A model generated the notes under the pieces. That model worked only from the letters and a program-made list of their open reading frames with translations, had not been told where the DNA came from and ran no database searches. This document shows, piece by piece, positions 25,287-34,013 of a stretch of DNA of 64,000 nucleotides. Position numbers and translations under genes: made by a program. How positions within the stretch are numbered: the stretch's first letter is position 1; every line of letters begins with the position of its first letter. The stretch is from Cellulomonas sp. ES6 (GTDB lineage: Bacteria > Actinomycetota > Actinomycetes > Actinomycetales > Cellulomonadaceae). The DNA lies in assembly GCF_030053835.1 (NCBI RefSeq), contig NZ_CP125655.1, positions 1,426,001 through 1,490,000 of the forward strand. The letters run 5' to 3'.

Positions 25287-25976
25287 ATGGCATCCCGGGT
25301 CTGCTGGAACTGTGCGACGGACGCTCACCAGACGCTGCTGCTCGATCCAGTGACGGAACGGACGTCCTCGCGATCTCCCCAGCGGAACTACGCCTGGTTC
25401 GGCGTCTTCCAGTGCGACCAGTGCGGGTTCGTGAGTATCGGCATGTCGTCCTACGGCCACGGCAGCGTGAATCTCGCCCACCACGCACGCGCCCGTATGG
25501 ACATCCCCGACGCGATGCTGCAATGGCTGCCCGAGCATGTTCTCGGACGGAGGTTCGACGACGTGCCCGAGTGGATCGCCGACGCTGCCTCCGAGGCCTA
25601 CGCGTGCTACTCCATCCGCTCCTATCGCGCCGCAATCCTGCTCGCGCGGTCCGTCGTGGAGGCCGTCGCGAAGGACAAGGGCATCGCAAAGGGTCAGCTG
25701 GCCGACAAGATCGATGCCCTTGCAGACGCCGGCCATATCCGCGCGCTGATCCAGGCCAGCGCGCACGAGATCCGGCACCTCGGCAACGAGATGGCACACG
25801 GCGACTTTGTCGAGCCGACCACCGCGGAAGATGCGGAGGACGTACTCGACTTCATGTCCGTGGTCCTGGCTGAGGTCTACCAGCTTCCTGCCCAGGTCAA
25901 CGCGCGACAGGCGACCCGAGTGGCTCGCAAGGCTGCGGCTGAGGCACGCAAGACTGACGCCGCTGCGGGGGCCTGA
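25287..25976 (+). CDS. DUF4145 domain protein (moron)
   Basis: 229-aa protein. A zinc ribbon (RVCWNCATD near residue 4 and FQCDQCGFV near 41) precedes a helical DUF4145 domain, recognisable by SIRSYRAAILLARSVVEAVA near 113, then GIAKGQLADKIDALADAGHI and SAHEIRHLGNEMAHGDF near 158. DUF4145 occurs in phages and beside restriction systems and has HEPN-like helical character, but no proven activity. It appears to have its own leaderless promoter and lies between the replication and packaging modules, typical of a moron that could act in the lysogen. Confidence 0.8.
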   Translation: MASRVCWNCATDAHQTLLLDPVTERTSSRSPQRNYAWFGVFQCDQCGFVSIGMSSYGHGSVNLAHHARARMDIPDAMLQWLPEHVLGRRFDDVPEWIADAASEAYACYSIRSYRAAILLARSVVEAVAKDKGIAKGQLADKIDALADAGHIRALIQASAHEIRHLGNEMAHGDFVEPTTAEDAEDVLDFMSVVLAEVYQLPAQVNARQATRVARKAAAEARKTDAAAGA

Positions 25977-26141
25977 ACGCCATCGCGGTCGATCACCACG
26001 CGCGGCATCAGCCGGTCGCGACCCGACCACAGAGCGCACCTACGATCACCTCGCCGTCGCAGCGCACCCAGATCACGCCACACGCGCACGCGCTGGAGGA
26101 GTCCTGCACGACGAGGAACCACCCGCCAGTAGCCTCGCCGC

Positions 26142-26729
26142 ATGGACTGGCTGCTCAACGCGACGAACTGGCTCCACGCGTACACCGCTCGGTGGCACGA
26201 CACGTGGGAGATCGCCGGCGCAATCGCGACTACCGCGGCCGTGTTCATCGCCGTCGCTGGCATTCAGCGCGAGCACAAGGCAACCGAGAAGGCCGAGAGC
26301 CGGGAGGCCGCAGCCCTCGCCGAGCGCGACGCCGAGCGAAAGCAGCGCGAAGCCTCCGAGGCGCGCTCTAGAGACGAAGCTCGACGGGCGCAGGCCATGC
26401 TCGTGATCGCGTACCCCAGGTTCAAGGCCTCGATGGTCACCGGCGGCGGTCGCGCAATCGGGGCATGGCAGGTGCTCGTTTCGAACCACTCGACAGCGCC
26501 GATCTTCGACGTCCACGTTGAGGCGTTCCTAGGCGAGACACGAGACGCGTTCGCCGACACGTCCGTCCTCCCGCCGGGGGAGATCGCGCGGCTAGAAACC
26601 ACCGAGCTCCGTCCCGACGCCGCGGAACCCGGGAGCGTCGTCTACTTCCGCGACCTGCAGAACGTGCGGTGGCGTCGCTACCAGGACGGCACGCTCGCCG
26701 AAGTCGACGACAACCGCCAGCCGATCTAG
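26142..26729 (+). CDS. Membrane-anchored coiled-coil protein (moron)
   Basis: 195-aa protein of unrecognised family. One transmembrane segment (IAGAIATTAAVFIAVAGI near 25-42) is followed by a highly charged coiled coil of about 45 residues (KAESREAAALAERDAERKQR and on). A beta-rich C-terminal domain (ARRAQAMLVIAYPRFKASMV, VLVSNHSTAPIFDVHVEAFL) follows. The architecture suggests a cytosolic sensor or effector head on a membrane anchor. TAGCCT (26130-26135) lies seven bases before the ATG, predicting another leaderless promoter, so it is likely expressed independently of the late operon. Confidence 0.65.
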   Translation: MDWLLNATNWLHAYTARWHDTWEIAGAIATTAAVFIAVAGIQREHKATEKAESREAAALAERDAERKQREASEARSRDEARRAQAMLVIAYPRFKASMVTGGGRAIGAWQVLVSNHSTAPIFDVHVEAFLGETRDAFADTSVLPPGEIARLETTELRPDAAEPGSVVYFRDLQNVRWRRYQDGTLAEVDDNRQPI

Positions 26730-26791
26730 TCCCCGGCCAAGTTACTCCGGGACGGCCATGCCCGGCGGTGAGCCCCCGAGGTAGGTGAACG

Positions 26792-27130
26792 ATGGCTCCC
26801 TCACGCACGCACGCCAAGGCGCGCTCCGACACGCGAGCGATGAAGGCCGCGCGGGCCGAGTTCTTCGCCGAGGGCAAGCGACTCGACGCCGACCCCGAGA
26901 CTCGGCACCTCGCGAACTGCTGGCTCTGCAAGCAGCGCATCGCCTACGACGTCGAGCCCAACACCACGCCCGACAGCCACAACCTCGACCACTACCACCC
27001 CGTGTCCACGCACCCCGACCTGCAGCACGACACCACGAACTGGCGACACAGCCACATGCTGTGCAACCAGAACCGCGGGAACCGGGCACCGTCGTCCGGG
27101 CTCGGTGAGGAGATCGAGGCGTGGTGGTGA
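26792..27130 (+). CDS. HNH endonuclease (first of four)
   Basis: 112-aa protein with CWLCKQRI near residue 51, HNLDHYHPVS near 72 and SHMLCNQNRGN near 91. This gives the paired cysteines, the central DH and the N-H residues of a beta-beta-alpha-metal HNH nuclease. It lies just before the terminase genes, where HNH proteins help terminase cut cos in HK97-like phages. A homing-type role is the alternative. Confidence 0.8.
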   Translation: MAPSRTHAKARSDTRAMKAARAEFFAEGKRLDADPETRHLANCWLCKQRIAYDVEPNTTPDSHNLDHYHPVSTHPDLQHDTTNWRHSHMLCNQNRGNRAPSSGLGEEIEAWW

Positions 27131-27151
27131 CCGCCGGATCGGGGGCTCGCG

Positions 27152-27484
27152 ATGGGCAACGCTGACCGGCGCGCCAGAGACAATCGCCCGTTCGAACAGC
27201 GACTCCTGTCGCGCTACGCCATCGACCCGACGACCGGATGCTGGGTCTGGCAAGGCACGCTCACGTGGGGCGGGTACGGGCAGATCAACCGCCGAGGGCG
27301 GAACGTCACCGCACACCGCGCGATGTGGGAGCACTTCCGAGGCCCGATCGCCGGCCGCATGGTCATCGATCACCTCTGCCTCAACCGCAGATGCGTCAAC
27401 CCCGCGCATCTCGACCTCGTGACGTACAGCGAGAACAACCGTCGGCGGTTCACGACGCGCGAGCCTCTACGGACCCCCGCATAA
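27152..27484 (+). CDS. HNH endonuclease (second, HNH_3 type)
   Basis: 110-aa protein. GCWVWQGTLTWGGYGQIN, then VTAHRAMWEHFRGPI, IDHLCLNRRCVNPAHL and TYSENNRRR make a textbook HNH_3 nuclease with zinc-binding cysteines. Directly upstream of the small terminase, so it is a good candidate for the packaging-assisting nuclease. A GGGGG ribosome site precedes the ATG. Confidence 0.85.
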   Translation: MGNADRRARDNRPFEQRLLSRYAIDPTTGCWVWQGTLTWGGYGQINRRGRNVTAHRAMWEHFRGPIAGRMVIDHLCLNRRCVNPAHLDLVTYSENNRRRFTTREPLRTPA

Positions 27485-27588
27485 AATCCAGCCCGGACTC
27501 TCGGGGGGGCCGACCGCCGGGGGGAGCCGTCCTCTCTCCCCGGGGTTGCCGTCCCGGGGGTCGCGCGCGCGAGAGGCGGTGAGGTTGG
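27485..27588. other. Candidate cos region
   Basis: 104 bp without a gene just before the small terminase. It is unusually rich in G runs (seven G at about 27503-27509) and contains an alternating CG stretch (about 27561-27570). Position and composition fit a packaging site, but the cut cannot be located by eye. Confidence 0.3.
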
Positions 27589-27954
27589 GTGGCTGAGTTC
27601 GAGCGCGAGTCGCTCTCGGAGGGCCTTGAGCGGGCACTCGCCGCAGCGACTCACCTGACCGATCGGGACGCCGCCGCCATCGCAGCGGCCCGCGCCCTTG
27701 CTCACCGGATCGACGTCTGGGACGTGATCGTTCAGTGGGCGATGGAGGACGCAGCGGACACGGGGTCACGCCCGAAGGTGCCGGCGAACGACAACACGTC
27801 GCTGCCGACGTACCTCAAGTACCTCGACGCGCTGCAGCTGGTGCCGCCGGCGGCCGAGAAGGCCAAGCCTGGGCCGGCGTCGAGTGCGTCGCCGTCCCAG
27901 CAGGCGTTGACCGAGATGCGTAGGGGCCTGAGCGTGGTCCCGGAGGTGGGGTGA
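27589..27954 (+). CDS. Terminase small subunit
   Basis: 121-aa protein preceding the large terminase by 7 bp. The helical N-terminal half (LTDRDAAAIAAARALAHRID) and the C-terminal segment NTSLPTYLKYLDALQLVPPA, ending in ALTEMRRGLSVVPEVG, match actinophage small terminases of the P27 type. It binds the packaging site and recruits TerL. GTG start at 27589; no better upstream start. Confidence 0.8.
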   Translation: MAEFERESLSEGLERALAAATHLTDRDAAAIAAARALAHRIDVWDVIVQWAMEDAADTGSRPKVPANDNTSLPTYLKYLDALQLVPPAAEKAKPGPASSASPSQQALTEMRRGLSVVPEVG

Positions 27955-27961
27955 TCGCCGC

Positions 27962-29599
27962 GTGTCGGTCATCACGCACGGGTTCACGACGCCGCGGATC
28001 TTCACTCGGCCGCTGGCGGAGGGTGAGCCGGGGCCGTGTGGGTGTGGCTGTGCGCTGATTCCGGCGACGTCGCGGGGGTTCGAGGCGATCGCGTTCGCGG
28101 AGAACGTGCTCAAGGTGCACCTGATCCCCTGGGAGCGCTGGCTCCTGATCCACCTGCTCGAGCTCGACGCGTTCGGGACGCTGCGATTCCGCAAGGCGCT
28201 GGTGATCGTCGCCAGGCAGAACGGCAAGACGCTGGTCGCCGCGATCCTGGCGGCGTTCTTCCTGTACGTGGACTCGGTGCGGTGGCCGCTGCAGGTGAAC
28301 CCGCGGGACTTCGTGATCGTGGGTGCGGCGCAGAAGCTCGACATCGCGATGAAGCCGTGGTCGCAGGTCCGCCAGTGGGGCGGGCCGGACGACCCGAAGA
28401 TCGGGATCGCCTACGACCGGGTGCCGCTGCTGCAGTCCGCGACGCGGATGCCGCGGATGGTCAACGGTGAGACCGAGCTCGTCACGCACGAGGGTGCGGT
28501 GTACCGGCCGCGGACGTTCGACGGTGCCCGCGGGTACTCGTCGGCGCGGTTGATCCTCGACGAGCTGCGGCAGCAGTACGACTACGAGGGTTGGTCGGCG
28601 ATCGAGAAGTCGGCGACGGCGATGTTCGACTCGCTGCTGCTGGCGTTCTCGAACGCGGGCACGTACCGGTCGGTGGTCCTCAAGGACGTCCGGCAGATCG
28701 CGCATGAGTCGGTCGAGAAGCCGGGTGCGCAGTGGTTCGTGGCGGAGTGGTCGGCGAAGCCGGACGCGTCGCTGGATGACCGGGAGGCGTTCGCTCAGGC
28801 GAACCCGTCCGCGGGGTACCTGCCGGGCATGACGCTCGACGGGCTGATGCAGACGGCGGCCGAGGCGAAGAACAAGAGCGTCGAGCGCATCGAGGTTCTG
28901 TGCCAGTGGGTGACGCAGAACGTCGAGCCGTACATCGAGCCGACCGACTGGAAGGCCAGGCAGGTGTCGCCGGCCGATCTGCGGATCCCGAAGGGTGCAC
29001 GCACGGTCTGGTCGGTGGACACCTCGGCGGACCGGTCGACGACGTGGGTCGCGGCCGCGGTGAAGACCGAGGACGGACGCTCGTTCGTCACCGTGCGCAC
29101 GAAGCGCGCGGGCATCGTGTGGGCCGTCGAGTACCTGCAGGAGCTGGCGGAGGCGTCGGGGCAGCGTGAGGTCGCGGTGCAGGCGCAGGGCTGCCCGTCG
29201 GTCGAGTTGATCCCGCTGCTCGAGGCGCTCACTGGCGACGACGGGAAGCCGCTGCTGACGGTGCACCAGATGGACCGGCCGACGTGCGCGATCGCGACGG
29301 GCCAGATGCACGACCACGTGGTGCGCGACAAGACGCTGGTCCTGACCGAGCAGCCTGACGTCGACCTCGCGATCGAGGGCGGCCTGGCGACGAAGTACGC
29401 CGAGAACCGCTTGTGGTCGCGGGAGGCGTCCAAGCCCGTGGACGTCGCCGGCGTGTGCGCGATGACGTGGGCGCTGTACGCGCTGGAGAACCTCAAGCCC
29501 GAGCCGAAGAAGCCCGCTCCTCCGACGCCGCGTGCCGCGGTGCTGGAGGGCGGGTCGAACGGCCCCACCGAGGAGAGCCTCCTCACGGCGAGCTTTTGA
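27962..29599 (+). CDS. Terminase large subunit
   Basis: 545-aa packaging motor. The ATPase domain has VIVARQNGKTLVAAIL as the Walker A region near residue 82 and SSARLILDELRQQ as Walker B near 194. The C-terminal nuclease domain starts with TVWSVDTSADRSTTWVAAAV near 350 and contains further acidic residues (VLTEQPDVDLAIEGG). GTG start. It cuts concatemeric phage DNA and pumps it into proheads through the portal encoded downstream. An HNH gene is inserted between it and the portal gene. Confidence 0.95.
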   Translation: MSVITHGFTTPRIFTRPLAEGEPGPCGCGCALIPATSRGFEAIAFAENVLKVHLIPWERWLLIHLLELDAFGTLRFRKALVIVARQNGKTLVAAILAAFFLYVDSVRWPLQVNPRDFVIVGAAQKLDIAMKPWSQVRQWGGPDDPKIGIAYDRVPLLQSATRMPRMVNGETELVTHEGAVYRPRTFDGARGYSSARLILDELRQQYDYEGWSAIEKSATAMFDSLLLAFSNAGTYRSVVLKDVRQIAHESVEKPGAQWFVAEWSAKPDASLDDREAFAQANPSAGYLPGMTLDGLMQTAAEAKNKSVERIEVLCQWVTQNVEPYIEPTDWKARQVSPADLRIPKGARTVWSVDTSADRSTTWVAAAVKTEDGRSFVTVRTKRAGIVWAVEYLQELAEASGQREVAVQAQGCPSVELIPLLEALTGDDGKPLLTVHQMDRPTCAIATGQMHDHVVRDKTLVLTEQPDVDLAIEGGLATKYAENRLWSREASKPVDVAGVCAMTWALYALENLKPEPKKPAPPTPRAAVLEGGSNGPTEESLLTASF

Positions 29600-29613
29600 C
29601 CTGGAGGTGGACG

Positions 29614-30171
29614 GTGTCCGAACGCTGGCTGCCCGTCCTGGGATACGAGGGCCTCTACGAGGTGAGCGACCTCGGCCGGGTCAGGTCGATGCCCCGCGAG
29701 GTCCAGAACGGTCGCGGCGTGATGGTCGCCGGCGGCAGGCTTCTCAAGCCCACGGTCTCCGAGCGGCGCGGCAGTCTGATCGTCAGCCTGAGCGTCCACA
29801 ACCGTGCCGAGTCCCGCCTCGTGCACCGGTTGGTCCTGGAGTCGTTCGTCGGGCCTCGCCCTGACGGCATGGAGGCGTGCCACGGAGACGGCGACCCCGG
29901 CAACAACCGCCTGTCGAACCTCCGCTGGGACACGCACGAGTCGAACATGGACGATCAGCGGCGGCACGGCACGAACCACAACTCCCGGAAGCGCCGCTGC
30001 AAGCATGGACACCCGCTCGAGGCCCCCAACCTGAAGCCCGCTCAGGCCGCGAAGGGTGGCCGCTCCTGCCTCGTGTGCTCCCGCGAGTACGCCCACGCCC
30101 GATCCCAGCGGCGCCCCTTCGACCCTGCCCGTGCAGATGAGCGGCTGAACGCGCTCATCGCCGCGTCCTGA
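29614..30171 (+). CDS. NUMOD4-HNH homing-type endonuclease (third HNH)
   Basis: 185-aa protein. It starts with a NUMOD4 motif, WLPVLGYEGLYEVSDLGRVR, then an HNH_3 core VHRLVLESFVGPRPDG with CHGDGDPGNNRLSNLRW, and a C-terminal zinc-finger-like HGHPLEAPN...CLVCSREYAHAR. The HNH core and NUMOD4 module are characteristic of free-standing homing endonucleases that invade phage structural operons. GTG 29614 follows GGAGG. It sits between terL and portal with only short gaps. Confidence 0.88.
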   Translation: MSERWLPVLGYEGLYEVSDLGRVRSMPREVQNGRGVMVAGGRLLKPTVSERRGSLIVSLSVHNRAESRLVHRLVLESFVGPRPDGMEACHGDGDPGNNRLSNLRWDTHESNMDDQRRHGTNHNSRKRRCKHGHPLEAPNLKPAQAAKGGRSCLVCSREYAHARSQRRPFDPARADERLNALIAAS

Positions 30172-30183
30172 GAGGGGGTCCGC

Positions 30184-31449
30184 ATGGCTGAGATCGGCTA
30201 CCAGCGCGAGGGCCTCCCGGGGTGGACTGCCCTGGCCGACGACACCGGTGAGACGAACCCGGCCCTGGTGTGGCCGAAGTCGGTCGGCGTGTTCGACAAG
30301 ATGCGCCGCGAGGACGCGCAGGTCGGGTCGGTGCTGCGGGCGGTGACGTTCCCGATCCGCCGCACGACGTGGATGTTCGATCCGACTGGCTGCCGCGACG
30401 AGGTCGTGGACCTCGTGGCCGATTCGTTCGGGCTGCCGGTGAAGGGACGGACGTCGCCGGCGCCGACGCGGACGCGCGACCGCTTCGACTTCGACGAGCA
30501 CCTGCGCCTCGCGCTGCTGGAGCTCGTGTTCGGGCACTCGGTGTTCGAGCAGGTGTACCGGGTCGACGACGACGGGATGGTGCGGCTGCGGAAGCTCGCG
30601 TGGCGGCCGCCGCGGACGATCTCGAAGTGGGACGTGGCAGCCGACGGCGGCCTCGTCGCGGTGGAGCAGTGGGGTACCGCAGGCCGCCCGGTGCGGATCC
30701 CGGTGGACCGGCTCGTGGTGTACGTCAACGAGCGCGAGGGCGCGAACTGGGTCGGGACGTCGCTGCTGCGCACGGCCTACAAGAACTGGCTGCTCAAGGA
30801 CCGGACGCTGCGCGCGCAGGCGGTCGGGGTCGAGCGCAACAGCCTGGGCATCCCGGTGTACAAGGGCGCCCCGGTGCCGGACGGGCTGTCCGAGGCTGAG
30901 GCGCTGGCGTGGGTCGAGGCGCAGAAGACGGACGGCCTGGCACTGGCGAAGGCGACGCGCGCCGGCCAGGACGCGGGTGCGTCGATCCCCGCGAAGGCCG
31001 AGTTCTCGCTGATGGGCGTCACGGGGAACCGCGCGGACACCGACAAGCCGATCCGGTACCACGACGAGCAGATCGCGCGTGCCGTGCTCGCGCACTTCCT
31101 GAACCTCGGCTCCGAGACCGGGTCCTGGGCGCTCGGGTCGACGTTCGCGGAGTTCTTCGTCGGCTCCCTCAACGCCGTGGCGCTGCACATCGCGAACACC
31201 TGCCAGGCGCACGTCGTCGAGGACCTCGTCGACGTGAACTTCGGACCCGCAGAGCCGGCGCCGCGGCTCGTGCCGGCGACGATCGGCGAGGAGCAGCCCA
31301 TCACGGCCGAGGCCGTCAAGGCACTCGTGGACTGCGGGGCTCTTCGCACCGACCGGGCGCTCGAGGAGTACCTGCGGCAGCGCTACAAGCTGCCGCCGAA
31401 GGACGACGCCGTGGCGCGTGCCGCCGCCGGAGCTGAGGAGGCAGCATGA
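30184..31449 (+). CDS. Portal protein (DUF935 / Mu gp29-like)
   Basis: 421-aa protein forming the dodecameric DNA-entry vertex. Features of DUF935 portals are visible: MRREDAQVGSVLRAVTFPIR near 40, LLELVFGHSVFEQVYRVDDD near 115, a central ANWVGTSLLRTAYKNWLLKD near 187, and a helix-rich C-terminal crown domain with EQIARAVLAHFLNLGS near 300. A good ribosome site precedes ATG 30184. The last codons overlap the protease gene by 4 bp. Confidence 0.88.
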   Translation: MAEIGYQREGLPGWTALADDTGETNPALVWPKSVGVFDKMRREDAQVGSVLRAVTFPIRRTTWMFDPTGCRDEVVDLVADSFGLPVKGRTSPAPTRTRDRFDFDEHLRLALLELVFGHSVFEQVYRVDDDGMVRLRKLAWRPPRTISKWDVAADGGLVAVEQWGTAGRPVRIPVDRLVVYVNEREGANWVGTSLLRTAYKNWLLKDRTLRAQAVGVERNSLGIPVYKGAPVPDGLSEAEALAWVEAQKTDGLALAKATRAGQDAGASIPAKAEFSLMGVTGNRADTDKPIRYHDEQIARAVLAHFLNLGSETGSWALGSTFAEFFVGSLNAVALHIANTCQAHVVEDLVDVNFGPAEPAPRLVPATIGEEQPITAEAVKALVDCGALRTDRALEEYLRQRYKLPPKDDAVARAAAGAEEAA

Positions 31450-32702
31450 CCGACACCAAGCGGGCGAACCGCTTCTGGGGGAACAAGCCCCTCCCGAAGT
31501 CGAAGGCGGAGTTCTTCGACGCGATCACCACCCCGGCGCCGTCGGGGGAGGGCACGGTCGCGACGATCCGCATGTACGGGCCGATCGACTCATACGGAGG
31601 GTACTGGGGCATCTCCACGCAGGATGTCGGGCAGGTGCTCGACGCCCTGTCCGACTCGGTCACGCAGATCATCCTGCGGGTCAACTCCCCCGGCGGCGAG
31701 GTCACCGAGGCCGTCGCGATCCTGAACATGCTGCGAGCTCACAAGGCGAGCGTGACCGCTGTCGTCGACGGCCTGGCCGCGTCCGCCGCGTCGGTCATCA
31801 CGGCCGGGTGCGACGAGGCGGTGATGTCGCCCGGGACGCAGATGATGATCCACTCGCCATCCACGATCGTGTGGGGCAACGCGGCCGAGATGCGCAAGGC
31901 GGCCGACACGCTCGACAGCTTCGAGGCGGCGATCACCGAGATCTACACCGGCAAGGCCGGCGCGAAGGACTGGGCTGCGCTGCTCGCCGAGGAGACGTGG
32001 CTCACCGCAGCCGAGGCGGTCGACCTCGGTCTGGCCGACCGCGTGGCCGTCGTGCCGGACGCGGGCGACGCCGAGACCGTCGGCGAGGACGAGCCGGAGA
32101 TCGTCGTGGTCCCGCTCGACGACGACGTCGACGACTCCGCCTTCCTCACCCAGATCGCGGCGTACAGCCGCGCCCCCAAGCCCCCGGTCTCGTCCGAGCC
32201 GGGTGAACCCAACCGGAAGGAGTCCGCCATGAGCGGCGACTTCAAGGCTGGCCTTCGCGAGCGGCTCGGCGTGACCGATGCCGACGCCACGGACGAGACG
32301 CTGCTCGCGGCGCTCGACGAGGCCCTCGCGGAGCAGACCAACCCCCCGGCGGCCGCGGCCGTCTCCACCCTGCCCGACGGCGCGGTCGTCGTCGACAAGG
32401 CCATCCACGAGCAGCTCGTGGCCGACGCCGCCGCTGGCCGCAAGGCGGCCGAGACGCTCGACGCCCAGCGCCGTGACGGGATCGTCGCGGCCGCGCTCAG
32501 CGACGGGCGGATCGCCCCGGCGTCGCGCGACGCGTGGCGGGCCCAGCTCGACAAGGACGAGGACGGCACGAAGGCGCTGCTCGAGTCCATGCCGAAGAAC
32601 ACCGTGCCCGTGGCTGAGCTCGGCCACGCGGACGACACCCAGTCCACCGAGGACCGGCTCGCCGCGAAGGCCGGCTGGACCACGACCGTCGAGGGGGCCT
32701 GA
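31446..32702 (+). CDS. Prohead ClpP-like protease fused to scaffold
   Basis: 418-aa two-part protein. Residues about 20-215 are a ClpP/S49-like serine protease, with RVNSPGGEVTEAVAI near 79, the nucleophile region DGLAASAASVITAGC near 106 and the histidine in MMIHSPSTI near 132. After an acidic/Pro linker, residues about 262-418 are a charged helical scaffold. An internal start for the scaffold alone is described separately. In tailed phages such protease-scaffold fusions guide capsid assembly and then degrade the scaffold. Overlaps the portal gene. Confidence 0.9.
   Translation: MTDTKRANRFWGNKPLPKSKAEFFDAITTPAPSGEGTVATIRMYGPIDSYGGYWGISTQDVGQVLDALSDSVTQIILRVNSPGGEVTEAVAILNMLRAHKASVTAVVDGLAASAASVITAGCDEAVMSPGTQMMIHSPSTIVWGNAAEMRKAADTLDSFEAAITEIYTGKAGAKDWAALLAEETWLTAAEAVDLGLADRVAVVPDAGDAETVGEDEPEIVVVPLDDDVDDSAFLTQIAAYSRAPKPPVSSEPGEPNRKESAMSGDFKAGLRERLGVTDADATDETLLAALDEALAEQTNPPAAAAVSTLPDGAVVVDKAIHEQLVADAAAGRKAAETLDAQRRDGIVAAALSDGRIAPASRDAWRAQLDKDEDGTKALLESMPKNTVPVAELGHADDTQSTEDRLAAKAGWTTTVEGA
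32229..32702 (+). CDS. Nested scaffold protein (internal start in protease gene)
   Basis: 157 residues in the same frame as the protease, beginning MSGDFKAGLRERLGV. GGAAGGAG (32215-32222) lies six bases before the internal ATG 32229, exactly at the domain boundary. The product would be pure scaffold, rich in Ala/Asp/Glu and predicted helical. This repeats the lambda C/Nu3 design, where extra scaffold is made from inside the protease gene. Expression is inferred. Confidence 0.65.
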   Translation: MSGDFKAGLRERLGVTDADATDETLLAALDEALAEQTNPPAAAAVSTLPDGAVVVDKAIHEQLVADAAAGRKAAETLDAQRRDGIVAAALSDGRIAPASRDAWRAQLDKDEDGTKALLESMPKNTVPVAELGHADDTQSTEDRLAAKAGWTTTVEGA

Positions 32703-32704
32703 CC

Positions 32705-33073
32705 ATGGCCGACTACCTGCCCAAGCACGAGACCGGCATCGGGATCCCGTTCACGGTCGGCGCGACGGCCGTCGTCGGCGGGCGCCTCGTCGAGGTCTCG
32801 ACGGCGAACGCGATCGTCCCGTCGGGCGCCGACTCCGCGAAGGTGCTCGGCGTGGCCGCGCAGGACGCCGCCACCGGCGAGCGCGTGACGGTGTTCCCGC
32901 GCTCCGGCGGCGTGCACCGTCTCGTCGCGTCCGGCGCGATCGCCGTCGGCGCCCGCGTGATCTCCGCCACCGACGGCGAGGTCGCCACCATCGGCAGCGG
33001 CTCGAACCCGATCGGCATCGCGCTCACCGCCGCTGCCGCCGACCAGGACGTCATCGACGTCCTCTTCCTCTGA
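32705..33073 (+). CDS. Capsid decoration protein (DUF2190 type)
   Basis: 122-aa beta-rich protein: MADYLPKHETGIGIPFTVGA, then ASGAIAVGARVISATDGEV and IGIALTAAAADQDVIDVLFL. This matches DUF2190 proteins encoded between protease and major capsid, which bind the capsid surface as cement. ATG 3 bp after the protease stop. Confidence 0.8.
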   Translation: MADYLPKHETGIGIPFTVGATAVVGGRLVEVSTANAIVPSGADSAKVLGVAAQDAATGERVTVFPRSGGVHRLVASGAIAVGARVISATDGEVATIGSGSNPIGIALTAAAADQDVIDVLFL

Positions 33074-33086
33074 GAGGGGTAGCGAC

Positions 33087-34013
33087 ATGGCGTCGTACAC
33101 GTACCCGGTGAAGCACCCCGAGGGGACGCTCACCACGGAGGAGCTGCACCTGCTCCTCTCGAACCCGAACGTCATCGCGAAGCGTCTGCACGACCTGACG
33201 CGGATGCGGTTCATCGCGGACTTCCTGCTCTCGGGGCGCTTCAACGCGGCCGGTGGCGGGATCTTCTACGAGACCGGCGAGGAGGCGTTCGCGTCGGAGG
33301 ACCCGGAGGCGATCTCGCCGCTCGGCGGGTACCCGAAGGTCGTCCTCGAGACCGGCGAGGTCGTTTCGGCCCGCACGGTCAAGTGGGGCCTGGACTCGGT
33401 CATCGCGGACGAGAAGATCGCCCGGCAGGGCATCTCCTACGTCAACCGCGGCCTGACCCGCCTGGGGAACACGATCGTGCGGAACGTCGACTCGGTGGCG
33501 ATGGCCGTCATCGCGTCCCGCGTGTCGTCGACGTTCGCGTCGCCGTCCACCTGGACGACCGCGGGCAAGGCCGTCGAGGCGCTCCTGTCGATCCAGCAGA
33601 CGCGCGCCGACCTGGGCCTCGGCCTGGACCTGTCGACGGTCGTGATGAAGCCGGCGCAGTACGCCAAGGTCGTCGGGATGCTGATCGACGACAAGGCGCT
33701 GCCGCGCGAGGTCGGCAACCCGGCGCTGGCCGGCAACCTGCCGGTCGACGCCCTGGGCCTGACGTGGGCGGTGTCGCCGCACTACACGGGCAGCAACCCG
33801 CTGCTCGTCGACCGCGAGCAGCTCGGCGGCATGGCCGACGAGAACCTCGGCGGCCCCGGCTACGCCGGTGCGGGCGAGGGCACGTTCAACGTCGAGTCCA
33901 AGACGATCCGCAACGACAAGGACGACTCGTGGACCATCCGCGGTCGCCGCGTCACCGTGCCGGTGGTCACCGAGCCGCTGGCCGGCGTCCAGCTCACGGG
34001 GACGGGCCTCTGA
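33087..34013 (+). CDS. Major capsid protein
   Basis: 308-aa HK97-fold capsid subunit, identified by position and by its sequence pattern: an N-terminal arm (HPEGTLTTEELHLLLSNPNV), E-loop-like region GGIFYETGEEAFASEDPEAI near 57, and the C-terminal domain with VVMKPAQYAKVVGMLIDD near 190 and TFNVESKTIRNDKDDSWTIR. GAGAGGGG ribosome site. Highly biased codons, as expected for the most abundant virion protein. Its stop overlaps the next ATG (TGATG). Confidence 0.9.
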   Translation: MASYTYPVKHPEGTLTTEELHLLLSNPNVIAKRLHDLTRMRFIADFLLSGRFNAAGGGIFYETGEEAFASEDPEAISPLGGYPKVVLETGEVVSARTVKWGLDSVIADEKIARQGISYVNRGLTRLGNTIVRNVDSVAMAVIASRVSSTFASPSTWTTAGKAVEALLSIQQTRADLGLGLDLSTVVMKPAQYAKVVGMLIDDKALPREVGNPALAGNLPVDALGLTWAVSPHYTGSNPLLVDREQLGGMADENLGGPGYAGAGEGTFNVESKTIRNDKDDSWTIRGRRVTVPVVTEPLAGVQLTGTGL

